A DNA stretch of 64,000 nucleotides, from assembly GCF_035918395.1 (NCBI RefSeq), contig NZ_CP142362.1, positions 4,005,501 to 4,069,500 of the forward strand, in the 5' to 3' direction. The stretch is from Mycolicibacterium sp. ND9-15 (lineage in GTDB: Bacteria > Actinomycetota > Actinomycetes > Mycobacteriales > Mycobacteriaceae). Positions 35,115-43,795 of this stretch are shown in pieces. The notes beneath the pieces are model-generated. The model was not told the DNA's origin. It did not search any database and was given only the letters and a program-made list of their open reading frames with translations. The position numbers and the translations under genes are program-made. The number at the start of each line of letters is the position of its first letter. Position 1 is the first letter of the stretch.

Positions 35115-35933
35115 ATGGGCGTAACTGACGAACTGTGGCGCTATGACGGGCGCCGCGTGGTCGTCACCGGATGCGCTTCGGGCATCGGTGCGCACGTCGC
35201 CCGGCAGGTCGCCGACTTCGGCGCCGAGGTGATCGGGCTCGACGTCAAGCCGCCCAGCGCTGAATTGGGGCAGTTCATCTCGCTCGATCTCTCGGATCCG
35301 GAGTCGGTCGAGCGGGCGGCCGACGCCGTCGGCGACCGGGTCGACGCGCTGTTCAACGTCGCCGGTGTGTCATCGGGGATCAAGGATCCGCTGCGCGTGG
35401 TGACGATCAACTTTCTCGGCACCCGGCTGTTCACCGAGGCACTGGTGCCCAGAATGCCGGCCGGGTCGGCGATCGCGAACGTATCATCGCTGGCGGCGTC
35501 GGCCTACCGGGAGAACGCGCCCGTGACCATGGGTCTCGTCGACACGGACTCGGTCGCCGCCGGAATCGATTGGTGCAAGCGCAATCCCGAAGCCCTCGCC
35601 GACGGCGGCGGCTACCGACTGTCCAAGGAGGCGGTCATCCTCTACGGCATGACTCATGTCGCGGCGCTGGGCGCCAAGGGGATTCGGATCAACTGCACCG
35701 CGCCCGGCGTGACCGATACGCCGATCCTCGATCAGTTGCGCAGCGCATACGGGCAGGGCTTCCTCGACTCCTTCCGCACGCCGCTGGGCCGGGCCGCCGG
35801 TCCCGAGGAGCAGGCCAGCGTGCTGACGTTCCTCAACAGCAGGGCGGCCAGTTACCTGACCGGCCAGGTGATCTGGGTCGACGGCGGCACGATGGGGGAG
35901 ACGGAACTGTCGGGGACGGTGCAACGACGATGA
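35115..35933 (+). CDS. SDR oxidoreductase, 3-alpha-HSD/coniferyl-alcohol-dehydrogenase-like
   Basis: A 272-residue SDR with TGCASGIGAHVARQVADFGA and a YRLSKEAV active site. The truncated second strand, the long insertion before the active-site Tyr (GIDWCKRNPEALADGGG) and WVDGGTMGE match the 3-alpha-hydroxysteroid/coniferyl alcohol dehydrogenase subgroup. It sits 23 bp after the LLM gene. Oxidation of a ring hydroxyl is a plausible role. Confidence 0.85.
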   Translation: MGVTDELWRYDGRRVVVTGCASGIGAHVARQVADFGAEVIGLDVKPPSAELGQFISLDLSDPESVERAADAVGDRVDALFNVAGVSSGIKDPLRVVTINFLGTRLFTEALVPRMPAGSAIANVSSLAASAYRENAPVTMGLVDTDSVAAGIDWCKRNPEALADGGGYRLSKEAVILYGMTHVAALGAKGIRINCTAPGVTDTPILDQLRSAYGQGFLDSFRTPLGRAAGPEEQASVLTFLNSRAASYLTGQVIWVDGGTMGETELSGTVQRR

Positions 35934-35943
35934 GAGGCGAGAG

Positions 35944-36939
35944 ATGGCCACTATGAAGGACTTTCGCCGTGTCGCTGACGATGTGCGCAACTGGGGCCGC
36001 TGGGGTGATGACGACGAACTCGGCACCCTGAACTTCATCACCCCCGAGAAGGTCGCCGAAGCGGCCTCACTCGTCAAGAAGGGATCGGTCATCCCGCTCG
36101 GCGGTGACTTCGGGTCGAACGGTCCACAGGGGGCGTTCCAGTTCCGGTCGAACCCCACCCACGTGATGACCGTCGACGGCGGAGACGCGAACACCCTGAC
36201 GCAGTACGGTCCGCAGTGGCTGCGGAACTCGGTCGCCCACCAACTCAGTGAATTCTTCGCGGACAACCCCTTTCGCTTCAACGATGACATGATCGTGATG
36301 CCGCTGCAGGCGGCTACGCAGTGGGACGCGCTGTCGCATGTGTACTACGAGGACAAGCTCTACAACGGCTTCCCGGCGGACTCGGTGACCAGCTTCGGGG
36401 CGTTCCACTGTGGCATCGACAAGGTCGACGCCAAGGGCATCACCTCGCGCGGCGTGCTGCTCGACGTCGTACGCCACCGCGGCGCCGACGTCTTCTTAGA
36501 GCCCGGGAATCCGGTGACGCCGGCCGAACTCGACGACATCGCCAAGGCCCAGGGCGTCGCGATCACCGCCGGGGACATCGTCGTCGTGCACACCGGCTGG
36601 TGGACCAGGTTCCTGTCGACGGGCGACGGGGCCGAGCCGGGTTCCGGACTGGACTGGACCTGCGCGTCGTGGCTGCACGACCACGACGTCGCCGCCGTCG
36701 CCGCCGACAATCTCATGGTCGAGGACCCCGACCCGGCCAACGGAGTCGAGGGCACTTTCCTGCCGATGCATATGATCTGCCTGCGCGACATGGGCCTCAT
36801 GTTCGGCGAGTACTGGGACCTCACCGGCCTCGCGGCCGACTGCGCCGCCGACGGCGTCTACGAGTTCCAGTTGATCGCACCGCCTTTGAAAGTCGTCGGT
36901 GCGGTGGGCGCACCGGTCAGTCCGATCGCGATCAAGTAG
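35944..36939 (+). CDS. Cyclase-family (kynurenine-formamidase-like) metal hydrolase
   Basis: A 331-residue protein of the Cyclase superfamily, with GTLNFITPEKVAEAA, the QWDALSHVYYEDKLYNGF segment near the metal-binding site, and DIVVVHTGWWTRF. Family members hydrolyse amides or lactone-like rings using Mn or Zn. In this operon it could open a lactone formed by the LLM monooxygenase. ATG at 35953 is an in-frame alternative. Confidence 0.8.
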   Translation: MATMKDFRRVADDVRNWGRWGDDDELGTLNFITPEKVAEAASLVKKGSVIPLGGDFGSNGPQGAFQFRSNPTHVMTVDGGDANTLTQYGPQWLRNSVAHQLSEFFADNPFRFNDDMIVMPLQAATQWDALSHVYYEDKLYNGFPADSVTSFGAFHCGIDKVDAKGITSRGVLLDVVRHRGADVFLEPGNPVTPAELDDIAKAQGVAITAGDIVVVHTGWWTRFLSTGDGAEPGSGLDWTCASWLHDHDVAAVAADNLMVEDPDPANGVEGTFLPMHMICLRDMGLMFGEYWDLTGLAADCAADGVYEFQLIAPPLKVVGAVGAPVSPIAIK

Positions 36940-36951
36940 TAGGTGGAGAAA

Positions 36952-37542
36952 ATGACCGCAAGCATCAGGACCGGCGGCGGGCCGTTCGTCGTCGGACTCG
37001 GCGGAACCCTGCGGGCCGACTCGTCGACCGAACGTGCGCTGCGCTACTGCCTGGGGGCCGTCGAGCGGCAGGGCGGACGAACCCGATTGTTCGCGGGGCC
37101 CGACCTCGACTTACCGATGTACGCTCCGCACTCACTGGAGCGCACGCCGCACGCGCTCGAACTGGTCAGCGCGTTGCGTGACGCCGACGCCGTGGTTGTG
37201 GGCTCGCCCGGGTACCACGGGGCGATCTCCGGGTTGGTCAAGAACGCGCTCGACTACATCGAGGATCTGCGTGAGGACCCCCGCGTCTACCTGGACAACA
37301 CGCCGTGGGGATGCATCAGTTGCGCATACGGCTGGCAGGCCGCGGTCGGCACACTCACGCAGTTGCGGTCCATCGGGCACGCACTGCGCGCGTGGCCGAC
37401 TCCGCTCGGAGTGGCGATCAACTCCGCCGACCAGATCTTCGACGCGGCAGGGGAGTTGGTGCACGACGCTACCCAGAACCAGCTGGACATGCTCGCCACC
37501 CAGGTACTTTTCTTCGCCAAGACCGCACGGGAGACCGCGTGA
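36952..37542 (+). CDS. NADPH-dependent FMN reductase-like flavodoxin-fold protein
   Basis: A 196-residue protein with LGGTLRADSSTERALRYCL at the FMN phosphate site and SPGYHGAISGLVKNALDYIE, the family signature. It probably makes FMNH2 for the LLM monooxygenase two genes upstream. ATG 36952 follows an AGGTGGAG ribosome site. Its stop overlaps the next gene's GTG. Confidence 0.87.
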   Translation: MTASIRTGGGPFVVGLGGTLRADSSTERALRYCLGAVERQGGRTRLFAGPDLDLPMYAPHSLERTPHALELVSALRDADAVVVGSPGYHGAISGLVKNALDYIEDLREDPRVYLDNTPWGCISCAYGWQAAVGTLTQLRSIGHALRAWPTPLGVAINSADQIFDAAGELVHDATQNQLDMLATQVLFFAKTARETA

Positions 37543-38381
37543 CGCAGCCCGAGCGCAAATCCATCCTGGTCGACGGGCTCGCCACCGGCTATCTGGAAGC
37601 GGGACAGGGTGATCCGGTCATCCTGCTGCACGGCGGGGAGTTCGGCGCCGGTGCCGAGATCGGCTGGGAACACAACATTGCCCCGCTCGCCACCCGCTAC
37701 CGCGTGCTCGCGCTCGACATGCTCGGCTTCGGCGAGTCGGCCAAGGTCGTCGACTTCAACGACGGCCGGGGCATGCGGATCCGGCACATCGCGCGGTTCT
37801 GCGAGGCCGTCGGTGTGAAGTCCGCTCATTTCGTGGGTAACTCGATGGGCGCGGTGAACCTGTTCGTCGACGCGACCTCGGAGTCGCCTGTGCTGCCGGC
37901 CCGCAGCCTGGTGGCCATCTGCGGAGGCGGCGAGATCCAGCGCAACGAGCACTCTGCGGCGCTCTACGACTACGACGCGACGCTCGCCGGGATGCGCCGG
38001 ATCGTCACGGCTCTCTTCTACGACCCCTCCTACCCCGCCGAGGAGGCATACGTGCAGCGTCGCTACGAGGCGAGCATCGCGCCGGGAGCGTGGGAGGCAT
38101 TGGCGGCGGCGCGGTTTCGACGCCCCGGCCTCGAGGCCCCGCCGCTGCCGTCCAGTGCGCGCGCGTACGAGCGGATCGGCGTGCCGACACTGGTCGTCGA
38201 GGGCGGCGGCGACAAACTGCTGCCCGCCGGATGGGCGGCCGAGATCGCCGCTCAGATCCGCGGTGGTCGTTCGGCGGTGATCGACGCGGCTGGGCACTGC
38301 CCGCAGATCGAGCAGCCTGACGCGGTCAACGAACTACTGCTCGGCTTCCTGGCCGACTTACACGAAGGGGCGGTTAGGTGA
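37539..38381 (+). CDS. Alpha/beta hydrolase, second in operon
   Basis: A 280-residue hydrolase with LLHGGEFGAGAE oxyanion loop, GNSMGAVN nucleophile elbow and AGHCPQIEQP catalytic His. It is distinct from the 28516 enzyme and has a more meta-cleavage-hydrolase-like elbow (GNSMGG-type). Either could be the ring-fission hydrolase. GTG at 37539 overlaps the FMN reductase stop; upstream frame extension is not coding. Confidence 0.85.
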   Translation: MTQPERKSILVDGLATGYLEAGQGDPVILLHGGEFGAGAEIGWEHNIAPLATRYRVLALDMLGFGESAKVVDFNDGRGMRIRHIARFCEAVGVKSAHFVGNSMGAVNLFVDATSESPVLPARSLVAICGGGEIQRNEHSAALYDYDATLAGMRRIVTALFYDPSYPAEEAYVQRRYEASIAPGAWEALAAARFRRPGLEAPPLPSSARAYERIGVPTLVVEGGGDKLLPAGWAAEIAAQIRGGRSAVIDAAGHCPQIEQPDAVNELLLGFLADLHEGAVR

Positions 38382-39187
38382 CCGGCGAACTCGAAGGCAA
38401 GGTTGCGGTCGTCACCGGCGGCGCCTCCGGTTTGGGCGAAGGCTTGGTGCGGCGGTTCTGCGCCGAGGGCGCCAAGGTGGTCGTCGGCGACATCGATCGC
38501 GACGGCGGCGCCGCGCTGGCCGCCGACCTCGGGGATGCCGTCCGGTTCGTCCAGACCGATGTCGCCGATGTGGCTCAGGTGACAAGCTTGGTGACGACGG
38601 CGGTCGAGGAGTTCGGCGGCCTGCAGGTGATGGTCAACAACGCGGGCGTGTCGGGCAAGATGTTTCCCAGGTTCCTCGACGACGATCTGGCCGACTTCCA
38701 TCAAGTGATGGCCGTCAACGTGCTGGCCGTCATGGCCGGTACCCGCGATGCGGCCCGGCACATGTCCCGACACGGTGGCGGGTCGATCATCAACCTGACC
38801 TCGATCGGCGGCATCCAGGCCGGCGGTGGCGTGATGACGTACCGAGCGTCGAAGGCAGCCGTCATCCAGTTCACCAAGTCGGCGGCGATCGAGCTCGCGC
38901 ACTACGAGATCCGCGTCAACGCGCTCGCCCCCGGCAACATCCGGACCGCGATCGTGCGCAAGTCGGCGACAGGGGAGGACCTGCAGCGCCTCGAGGAGTT
39001 CGAGGCCAAGATCCGTGAGCAGATGCGCAACGACCGACCGCTGAAGCGCGAGGGGACCGTCGACGACGTCGCCGAGGCCGCGCTCTATCTCGCCGGAGAC
39101 CGCTCCCGGTATGTCACCGGAACCGTGCTGCCCATCGATGGCGGCACGACTGCGGGCAAGGTCATGGCTCGCAAACCGAAACCGTGA
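38378..39187 (+). CDS. SDR oxidoreductase, classical type
   Basis: A 269-residue classical SDR: TGGASGLGEGLVRRF, NNAGVSG, serine in NLTSIGG and YRASKAAVIQF active site, with a C-terminal LPIDGG. Substrate is probably a secondary alcohol or ketone intermediate. GTG start overlaps the hydrolase stop (GTGA) and the end overlaps the TetR start. Confidence 0.88.
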   Translation: MTGELEGKVAVVTGGASGLGEGLVRRFCAEGAKVVVGDIDRDGGAALAADLGDAVRFVQTDVADVAQVTSLVTTAVEEFGGLQVMVNNAGVSGKMFPRFLDDDLADFHQVMAVNVLAVMAGTRDAARHMSRHGGGSIINLTSIGGIQAGGGVMTYRASKAAVIQFTKSAAIELAHYEIRVNALAPGNIRTAIVRKSATGEDLQRLEEFEAKIREQMRNDRPLKREGTVDDVAEAALYLAGDRSRYVTGTVLPIDGGTTAGKVMARKPKP

Positions 39188-39900
39188 GAGCTTTAAATCA
39201 GTCGCTTGACTTAAGCATGCTGCGGCGGTTGACTGTGACGGTGACCACCGCCAGGAGTGTGCGTACCGAACGCGCGAGCATCACGCGGGAAGCGATCTTG
39301 GCCGCCGCGGAGCGCCTGTTCGCCGAGCACGGTGTGTACGCGGTGTCGAACCGGCAGGTCAGCGAGGCCGCCGGCCAAGGAAACAACGCCGCGGTCGGCT
39401 ACCACTTCGGCACCAAGGCCGATCTGGTGCGGGCGATCGAGCAGAAGCACCGCGTCTCCATCGAGCGGCTGCTCGCCCGCATGGTGGCCGCGATCGACGA
39501 CTCGACCGAGTTACGAGACTGGATCGCGTGCATGGTGTGCTCGCTGACCGAGCATCTCGACCAGCTCGGGAACCCGACGTGGTACGCGCGGTTCGCCGCA
39601 CAGGCGCTGGCCGATCCCGCATATCAGAAGATCGTCGTCAAGGACGCGTTGGCCTCACCCTCGCTGCTGCAGGTCGTCGACGGCATCACGCGTTGCCTGC
39701 CCGATCTGCCGATGGCGGTGGTCATCGAGCGAAACATCATGGTGCGCAACCTCATGATGCACACCTGCGCCGATTTCGAACGCGCCTTCGCCGAGGGCGC
39801 CGACATGCCCCGGACCACGTGGAGTTCGGTGGCTTCCGGTCTGATCGACGCGATCGTCGGACTGTGGCGGGCACCGATCACGGAGCGGCCCGCGCAATGA
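39184..39900 (+). CDS. TetR-family regulator inside the long operon
   Basis: A TetR protein of up to 238 residues. The HTH is in VSNRQVSEAAGQGNNAAVGYH. The coupled GTG at 39184 fits the operon style, but an inverted repeat at 39193-39214 and later starts (ATG 39217, GTG 39235) suggest an internal promoter and a shorter protein. It lies immediately before ferredoxin and P450 genes, which it may control. Confidence 0.85.
   Translation: MRALNQSLDLSMLRRLTVTVTTARSVRTERASITREAILAAAERLFAEHGVYAVSNRQVSEAAGQGNNAAVGYHFGTKADLVRAIEQKHRVSIERLLARMVAAIDDSTELRDWIACMVCSLTEHLDQLGNPTWYARFAAQALADPAYQKIVVKDALASPSLLQVVDGITRCLPDLPMAVVIERNIMVRNLMMHTCADFERAFAEGADMPRTTWSSVASGLIDAIVGLWRAPITERPAQ
39193..39214. promoter_or_regulatory. 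Candidate operator within the 5' end of the TetR gene
   Basis: TTAAATCA and TTGACTTAA form an imperfect inverted repeat around GTCGC, with a perfect inner AGTC-GCTT-GACT. The stretch is AT-rich compared with its surroundings. It would fit an autoregulated internal promoter for TetR, ferredoxin and P450. Confidence 0.4.
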
Positions 39901-40091
39901 AAATCACCGTCGATCAAGACAAATGCGTGTCATCCGGCCAGTGCGTGCTCAACGCCGGTGACATCTTCGACCAACGCGACGACGACGGCGTCGTGGTCCT
40001 GCTCGACGACAGCCCGGCGGGAGACCAAGCCGAGAACGCCCGCAAGGCGGCCGCGGCCTGCCCTGCAATCGCCATCCACATCGAGGAATGA
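39897..40091 (+). CDS. [3Fe-4S]-type P450 ferredoxin
   Basis: A 64-residue ferredoxin with CVSSGQC and a distal CP (AACPAIAI), the three-cysteine pattern of 3Fe-4S carriers that serve bacterial P450s. It overlaps the TetR stop (ATGA) and lies 12 bp before a P450 gene, so the pair is a redox unit. No ferredoxin reductase is present. Confidence 0.92.
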   Translation: MKITVDQDKCVSSGQCVLNAGDIFDQRDDDGVVVLLDDSPAGDQAENARKAAAACPAIAIHIEE

Positions 40092-40103
40092 GAAAGACAC
40101 CCA

Positions 40104-41342
40104 ATGTCCGACACCCTGACCGGCGCCCCCGACGTGTCCGCGGATATCCCCGAGTACCCGATGGAGCGCGACGCCCGCTGCCCGTTCGCCCCGCCGCCGC
40201 AGATGCTGCGGATGGGCGAGGTCAAACCGCTGTCCCGCGTTCGGATCTGGGACGGCAGCACCCCTTGGCTGATCACCGGACATGCGGTGGCGCGCGAACT
40301 GTTCGCCGATGCGCGGGTCAGCGTCGACGATCGTCGTGACGGGTTCCCGCACTGGAACGAGCACATGCTGTCCACGGTGTACAAGCGGCCGCGCTCGGTG
40401 TTCACCTCCGATGCCGAGGAGCACACCCGGTTCCGCCGGATGTTGTCAAAACCGTTCACCTTCAAGCGGGTGGAGGGTCTGCGGCCGGCCATCCAGGAGG
40501 TGACCGACGAGTGCATCGACAACATCCTCGCCGGCCCGCAGCCCGCCGACATCGTCACTGGCCTGGCGCTGCCGGTGCCCACCCGGGTGATCAGCGAGAT
40601 GCTCGGGGTGCCTTACGAAGACCATGAGTTCTTCCAGCACCACGCCAACGTCGGCCTGGCCCGTTACGCATCCGCCGAGGATGGCCAGAAGGGTGCGATG
40701 AGCCTGGCGAAGTACCTGAGCGACCTTGTCAAGGCCAAGATGGAGAACCCCTCCGAGGACGCGGTGTCCGACCTCGCCGAGCGCGTCAACGCCGGCGAGA
40801 TCAGTGTCAAGGAGGCCGCGCAGTTGGGGACCGGCCTGCTCATCGCCGGTCACGAGACCACCGCCAATATGATCGGTATCGGAGTGCTGGCGCTGCTGGA
40901 GAGCCCCGAACAGGCGGCGCGGCTGCGGGATTCGGATGACCCAAAGTTCATCGCGAACGCCGTCGAGGAGTTGATGCGCTACCTGTCGATCATCCAGAAC
41001 GGCCAGCGTCGGGTGGCCGTCGAGGACATCGAGATCGCCGGCGAAACCATCCGCGCGGGCGAGGGCATCATCCTCGACCTCGCACCGGCGAACTGGGACG
41101 CCACCGCCTACCCCGATCCCGACAAGCTCGATCTCAGCCGCGACGCCAGCCAGCAGTTGGGCTTCGGCTACGGCAGGCATCAGTGCGTCGGCCAACAACT
41201 CGCCCGCGCCGAACTGCAGATCGTGTTCCACACCCTGCTGCGGCGTATCCCGACGTTGCGACTGGCCGTGCCGATCGGCGAGGTGCCGTTCAAACACGAC
41301 CGCCTCGCCTACGGCGTCTACGAACTTCCGGTGACCTGGTAG
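40104..41342 (+). CDS. Cytochrome P450 monooxygenase
   Basis: A complete 412-residue P450: I-helix AGHETTANM, K-helix EELMR (ExxR), and haem loop FGYGRHQCVGQQLAR with the Cys ligand. The soluble bacterial class I form receives electrons from the adjacent 3Fe-4S ferredoxin. Family assignment was not attempted. Hydroxylation of the pathway substrate or a side chain is likely. Confidence 0.93.
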   Translation: MSDTLTGAPDVSADIPEYPMERDARCPFAPPPQMLRMGEVKPLSRVRIWDGSTPWLITGHAVARELFADARVSVDDRRDGFPHWNEHMLSTVYKRPRSVFTSDAEEHTRFRRMLSKPFTFKRVEGLRPAIQEVTDECIDNILAGPQPADIVTGLALPVPTRVISEMLGVPYEDHEFFQHHANVGLARYASAEDGQKGAMSLAKYLSDLVKAKMENPSEDAVSDLAERVNAGEISVKEAAQLGTGLLIAGHETTANMIGIGVLALLESPEQAARLRDSDDPKFIANAVEELMRYLSIIQNGQRRVAVEDIEIAGETIRAGEGIILDLAPANWDATAYPDPDKLDLSRDASQQLGFGYGRHQCVGQQLARAELQIVFHTLLRRIPTLRLAVPIGEVPFKHDRLAYGVYELPVTW

Positions 41343-41378
41343 TCAGGTCCGTCACACAGCCCGATTGGAGTGTCAACG

Positions 41379-42545
41379 ATGTCCACCCCGACAGCTACGC
41401 TTTATCCCCCCGAGGGTTTCGGCGCACCCAAGCACCGCAAGGGCCATGCCACAGGCGATTTCGGACTGCCGGCGGGCACCGAGATCTTCTCGGCCGACAA
41501 CCACATCTCGGTCGCCGAGGACATCTTCTACGACCGCTTCCCCGAGGAGCTTAAGGGCGCCGCGCCGCGCATCTGGTACGAGGACGGCGCGTACATGGTC
41601 GGCATGAAGGGCAAGGCCTGGACCGGCGGCGATTTCGGGCGGGTGCTGATGCAGTACGACGACCTCGCCGGAGCGGCAACGAACAACATCGAGGCACGCG
41701 TCCGGCAGCTCAAAGAGGACGGCATCGACAGAGAGTTGGCGTTCCCCAACGCCGTGCTGGCGTTGTTCCACTATCCGGACAAGGCTTTGCGCGAGCGGGT
41801 GTTCCGCATCTACAACGAGCACATCGCCGATCTGCAGGAGCGCAGCAAGGGTCACTTCTACGGCGTCGGGCTGATCAACTGGTGGGATCCCAAGGGCACC
41901 CGCAGCACGCTCGAAGAACTGAAGTCGCTGGGCCTCAAGACGTTCCTGCTGCCGTTGAATCCCGGCAAGGATGACGACGGCAACATCTACGACTACGGAG
42001 CCGCCTCGATGGACGCGGTGTGGGACGAGATCGAGGCCGCGGGCCTGCCGGTCAGCCACCACATCGGCGAGACCCCGCCGAAGACGCCGTGCGAGTTCAA
42101 CAGCGTCGTCGTCGGCATGATGGTCAATGTCGACTCGTTCCGTGAGCAGTTCGCCAAGTACGTGTTCTCCGGCATCCTGGATCGCCACCCGAAGCTGAAG
42201 ATCGGCTGGTTCGAGGGCGGGATCGCCTGGGTGCCAACCGCGCTGCAGGACGCCGAGCACATGCTCGCGTCGTACCGGCACATGCTCAACCACCAGCTCG
42301 AGCACCCGGTCCGGCACTACTGGGACAACCACATGAGCGCGTCGTTCATGGTCGACCCCCTCGGCCTGGAACTGATCGACAAGATCGGCGTCGATAACGT
42401 CATGTGGTCGTCGGACTACCCGCACAACGAGTCCACGTTCGGGTACTCGGAGAAGTCGCTGAAGACCGTCGTCGACGCGGTCGGACCCGAGGACGCCGTC
42501 AAGATCGTCAGCACCAATATCAAGAAGTTCCTGGGGATCTCGTGA
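41379..42545 (+). CDS. Amidohydrolase-family (amidohydrolase_2) metal enzyme
   Basis: A 388-residue TIM-barrel hydrolase or decarboxylase. FSADNHISV carries an N-terminal Asp/His motif in place of the usual DxHxH; GLPVSHHIGE, the glutamate-rich FEGGIAWVP and the final aspartate in MWSSDYPHNEST follow. Relatives decarboxylate or hydrolyse aromatic and enol acids. ATG 41379 fits the GGAG ribosome site better than GTG 41370. It overlaps the M24 gene by 4 bp. Confidence 0.85.
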   Translation: MSTPTATLYPPEGFGAPKHRKGHATGDFGLPAGTEIFSADNHISVAEDIFYDRFPEELKGAAPRIWYEDGAYMVGMKGKAWTGGDFGRVLMQYDDLAGAATNNIEARVRQLKEDGIDRELAFPNAVLALFHYPDKALRERVFRIYNEHIADLQERSKGHFYGVGLINWWDPKGTRSTLEELKSLGLKTFLLPLNPGKDDDGNIYDYGAASMDAVWDEIEAAGLPVSHHIGETPPKTPCEFNSVVVGMMVNVDSFREQFAKYVFSGILDRHPKLKIGWFEGGIAWVPTALQDAEHMLASYRHMLNHQLEHPVRHYWDNHMSASFMVDPLGLELIDKIGVDNVMWSSDYPHNESTFGYSEKSLKTVVDAVGPEDAVKIVSTNIKKFLGIS

Positions 42546-43795
42546 CCACCCTTGCGCCGCAATCGACGCTGATCGACATACCCGAAGTTCCTGATCACGC
42601 ACGGATGTACCGCGAGTGCGGGGTCCGGTTGCGCGACTCGATGAAGGAAAAGGGTGTCGACGCAATGGTTCTGATCGGCAACGGCAACGTCGTCTACGCG
42701 ACCGGCGTGAGCTGGCCGCTGCTCGACGCCGGCCTGTCCCATGTGGAACGGCCGGTGGCGATTGTGCTCGCCGACGATCCGCATCCGCACTTGTTCATGC
42801 CGCTGCGCGAGGGCTCGACCGCGCAGTGCGAGGTGCCCGACGACCATGTGCACGGCCCTCTCTACCTCGAATTCGACGAGGGTGTCGAAAGTTTCGCCAA
42901 GGTACTGGCCGATCTCGTGCCCACAGGCGGCAAGATCGCGGTCGACGAGGTGACCGGTGCGATGCGCCGCGCATCGGGCAAGCTTTTCCCGTCGGGCCCA
43001 CCGTCGGATGCGGCGCAGATCGTCGGCCCCGCCAAGCTGGTCAAGACCCCCGACCAGATCTCGTGTCTACGAAGAGCCTGCCGCATCACCGAGGACGCCA
43101 TGGTGGACGTGCAGAAGGGACTTGCGCCCGGGGTGCGCCAGATCGATCTGTCCGGCCAGTTCGCCCGTCGGGCCTTCGAACTCGGTGCGACGGCGAACAT
43201 GCTCGAGGCGATCTGGCAGGTGATGCCCACGACGAAGACCAGCGGATCGGTCTGGACCACGACCGGTGACCTCGCGCTGCCGCTGCTGAGCACCGAACGC
43301 AGACTCGAACGTGGCGACGTGCTGTGGACGGACATGAGCATCACCTACAAGGGCTACTGCTCGGACTTCGGTCGTACCTGGCTGGTCGGCGATGAGCCGT
43401 CCGAGCGCCAGCGCGCGCAGTTCGAGAAGTGGTGGGAGATCCTGTCCGCGGTGCTGTCGGTCACCAAGGCGGGCGCGACGTCCGGCGACCTCGCCCGCGC
43501 CGCCATCGCGGCCAACGCGGGCGCCAAACCCTGGCTTCCGCACTTCTACCTCGGTCACGGCATCGGCACTAACGCCGCGGAGATGCCGATGATCGGAACC
43601 GATCTCGGCGAGGAGTTCGACGACAACTTCGTGTTCCCGGCCGGCATGCTGCTGGTCCTCGAACCGGTGGTATGGGAGGACGGCACCGGCGGTTATCGGA
43701 GCGAGGAGATCATCGTGGTCACCGATGACGGATATCAGTCGATCACCGATTATCCATACACCCCCTACGGACTGGATCGGACAGGCGCCAAATGA
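42542..43795 (+). CDS. M24 (creatinase/aminopeptidase P fold) metalloprotein, ligands intact
   Basis: A 417-residue pita-bread-fold protein with an N-terminal creatinase domain. All five metal ligands are visible: Asp in LWTDMSI, Asp in CSDFGRTW, His in LGHGIGT, Glu in LVLEPVVWE and Glu in YRSEEIIVVT. It may be a C-N hydrolase or a non-peptidase in this pathway. GTG start overlaps the amidohydrolase stop; it overlaps the degenerate paralogue by ATGA. Confidence 0.88.
   Translation: MTTLAPQSTLIDIPEVPDHARMYRECGVRLRDSMKEKGVDAMVLIGNGNVVYATGVSWPLLDAGLSHVERPVAIVLADDPHPHLFMPLREGSTAQCEVPDDHVHGPLYLEFDEGVESFAKVLADLVPTGGKIAVDEVTGAMRRASGKLFPSGPPSDAAQIVGPAKLVKTPDQISCLRRACRITEDAMVDVQKGLAPGVRQIDLSGQFARRAFELGATANMLEAIWQVMPTTKTSGSVWTTTGDLALPLLSTERRLERGDVLWTDMSITYKGYCSDFGRTWLVGDEPSERQRAQFEKWWEILSAVLSVTKAGATSGDLARAAIAANAGAKPWLPHFYLGHGIGTNAAEMPMIGTDLGEEFDDNFVFPAGMLLVLEPVVWEDGTGGYRSEEIIVVTDDGYQSITDYPYTPYGLDRTGAK

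Noticed and set aside
42404..42541. Upstream extension of the first M24 gene
   Set aside because: It overlaps the amidohydrolase C-terminus, which carries conserved motifs to its stop. The GTG at 42542 gives the usual 4-bp overlap.
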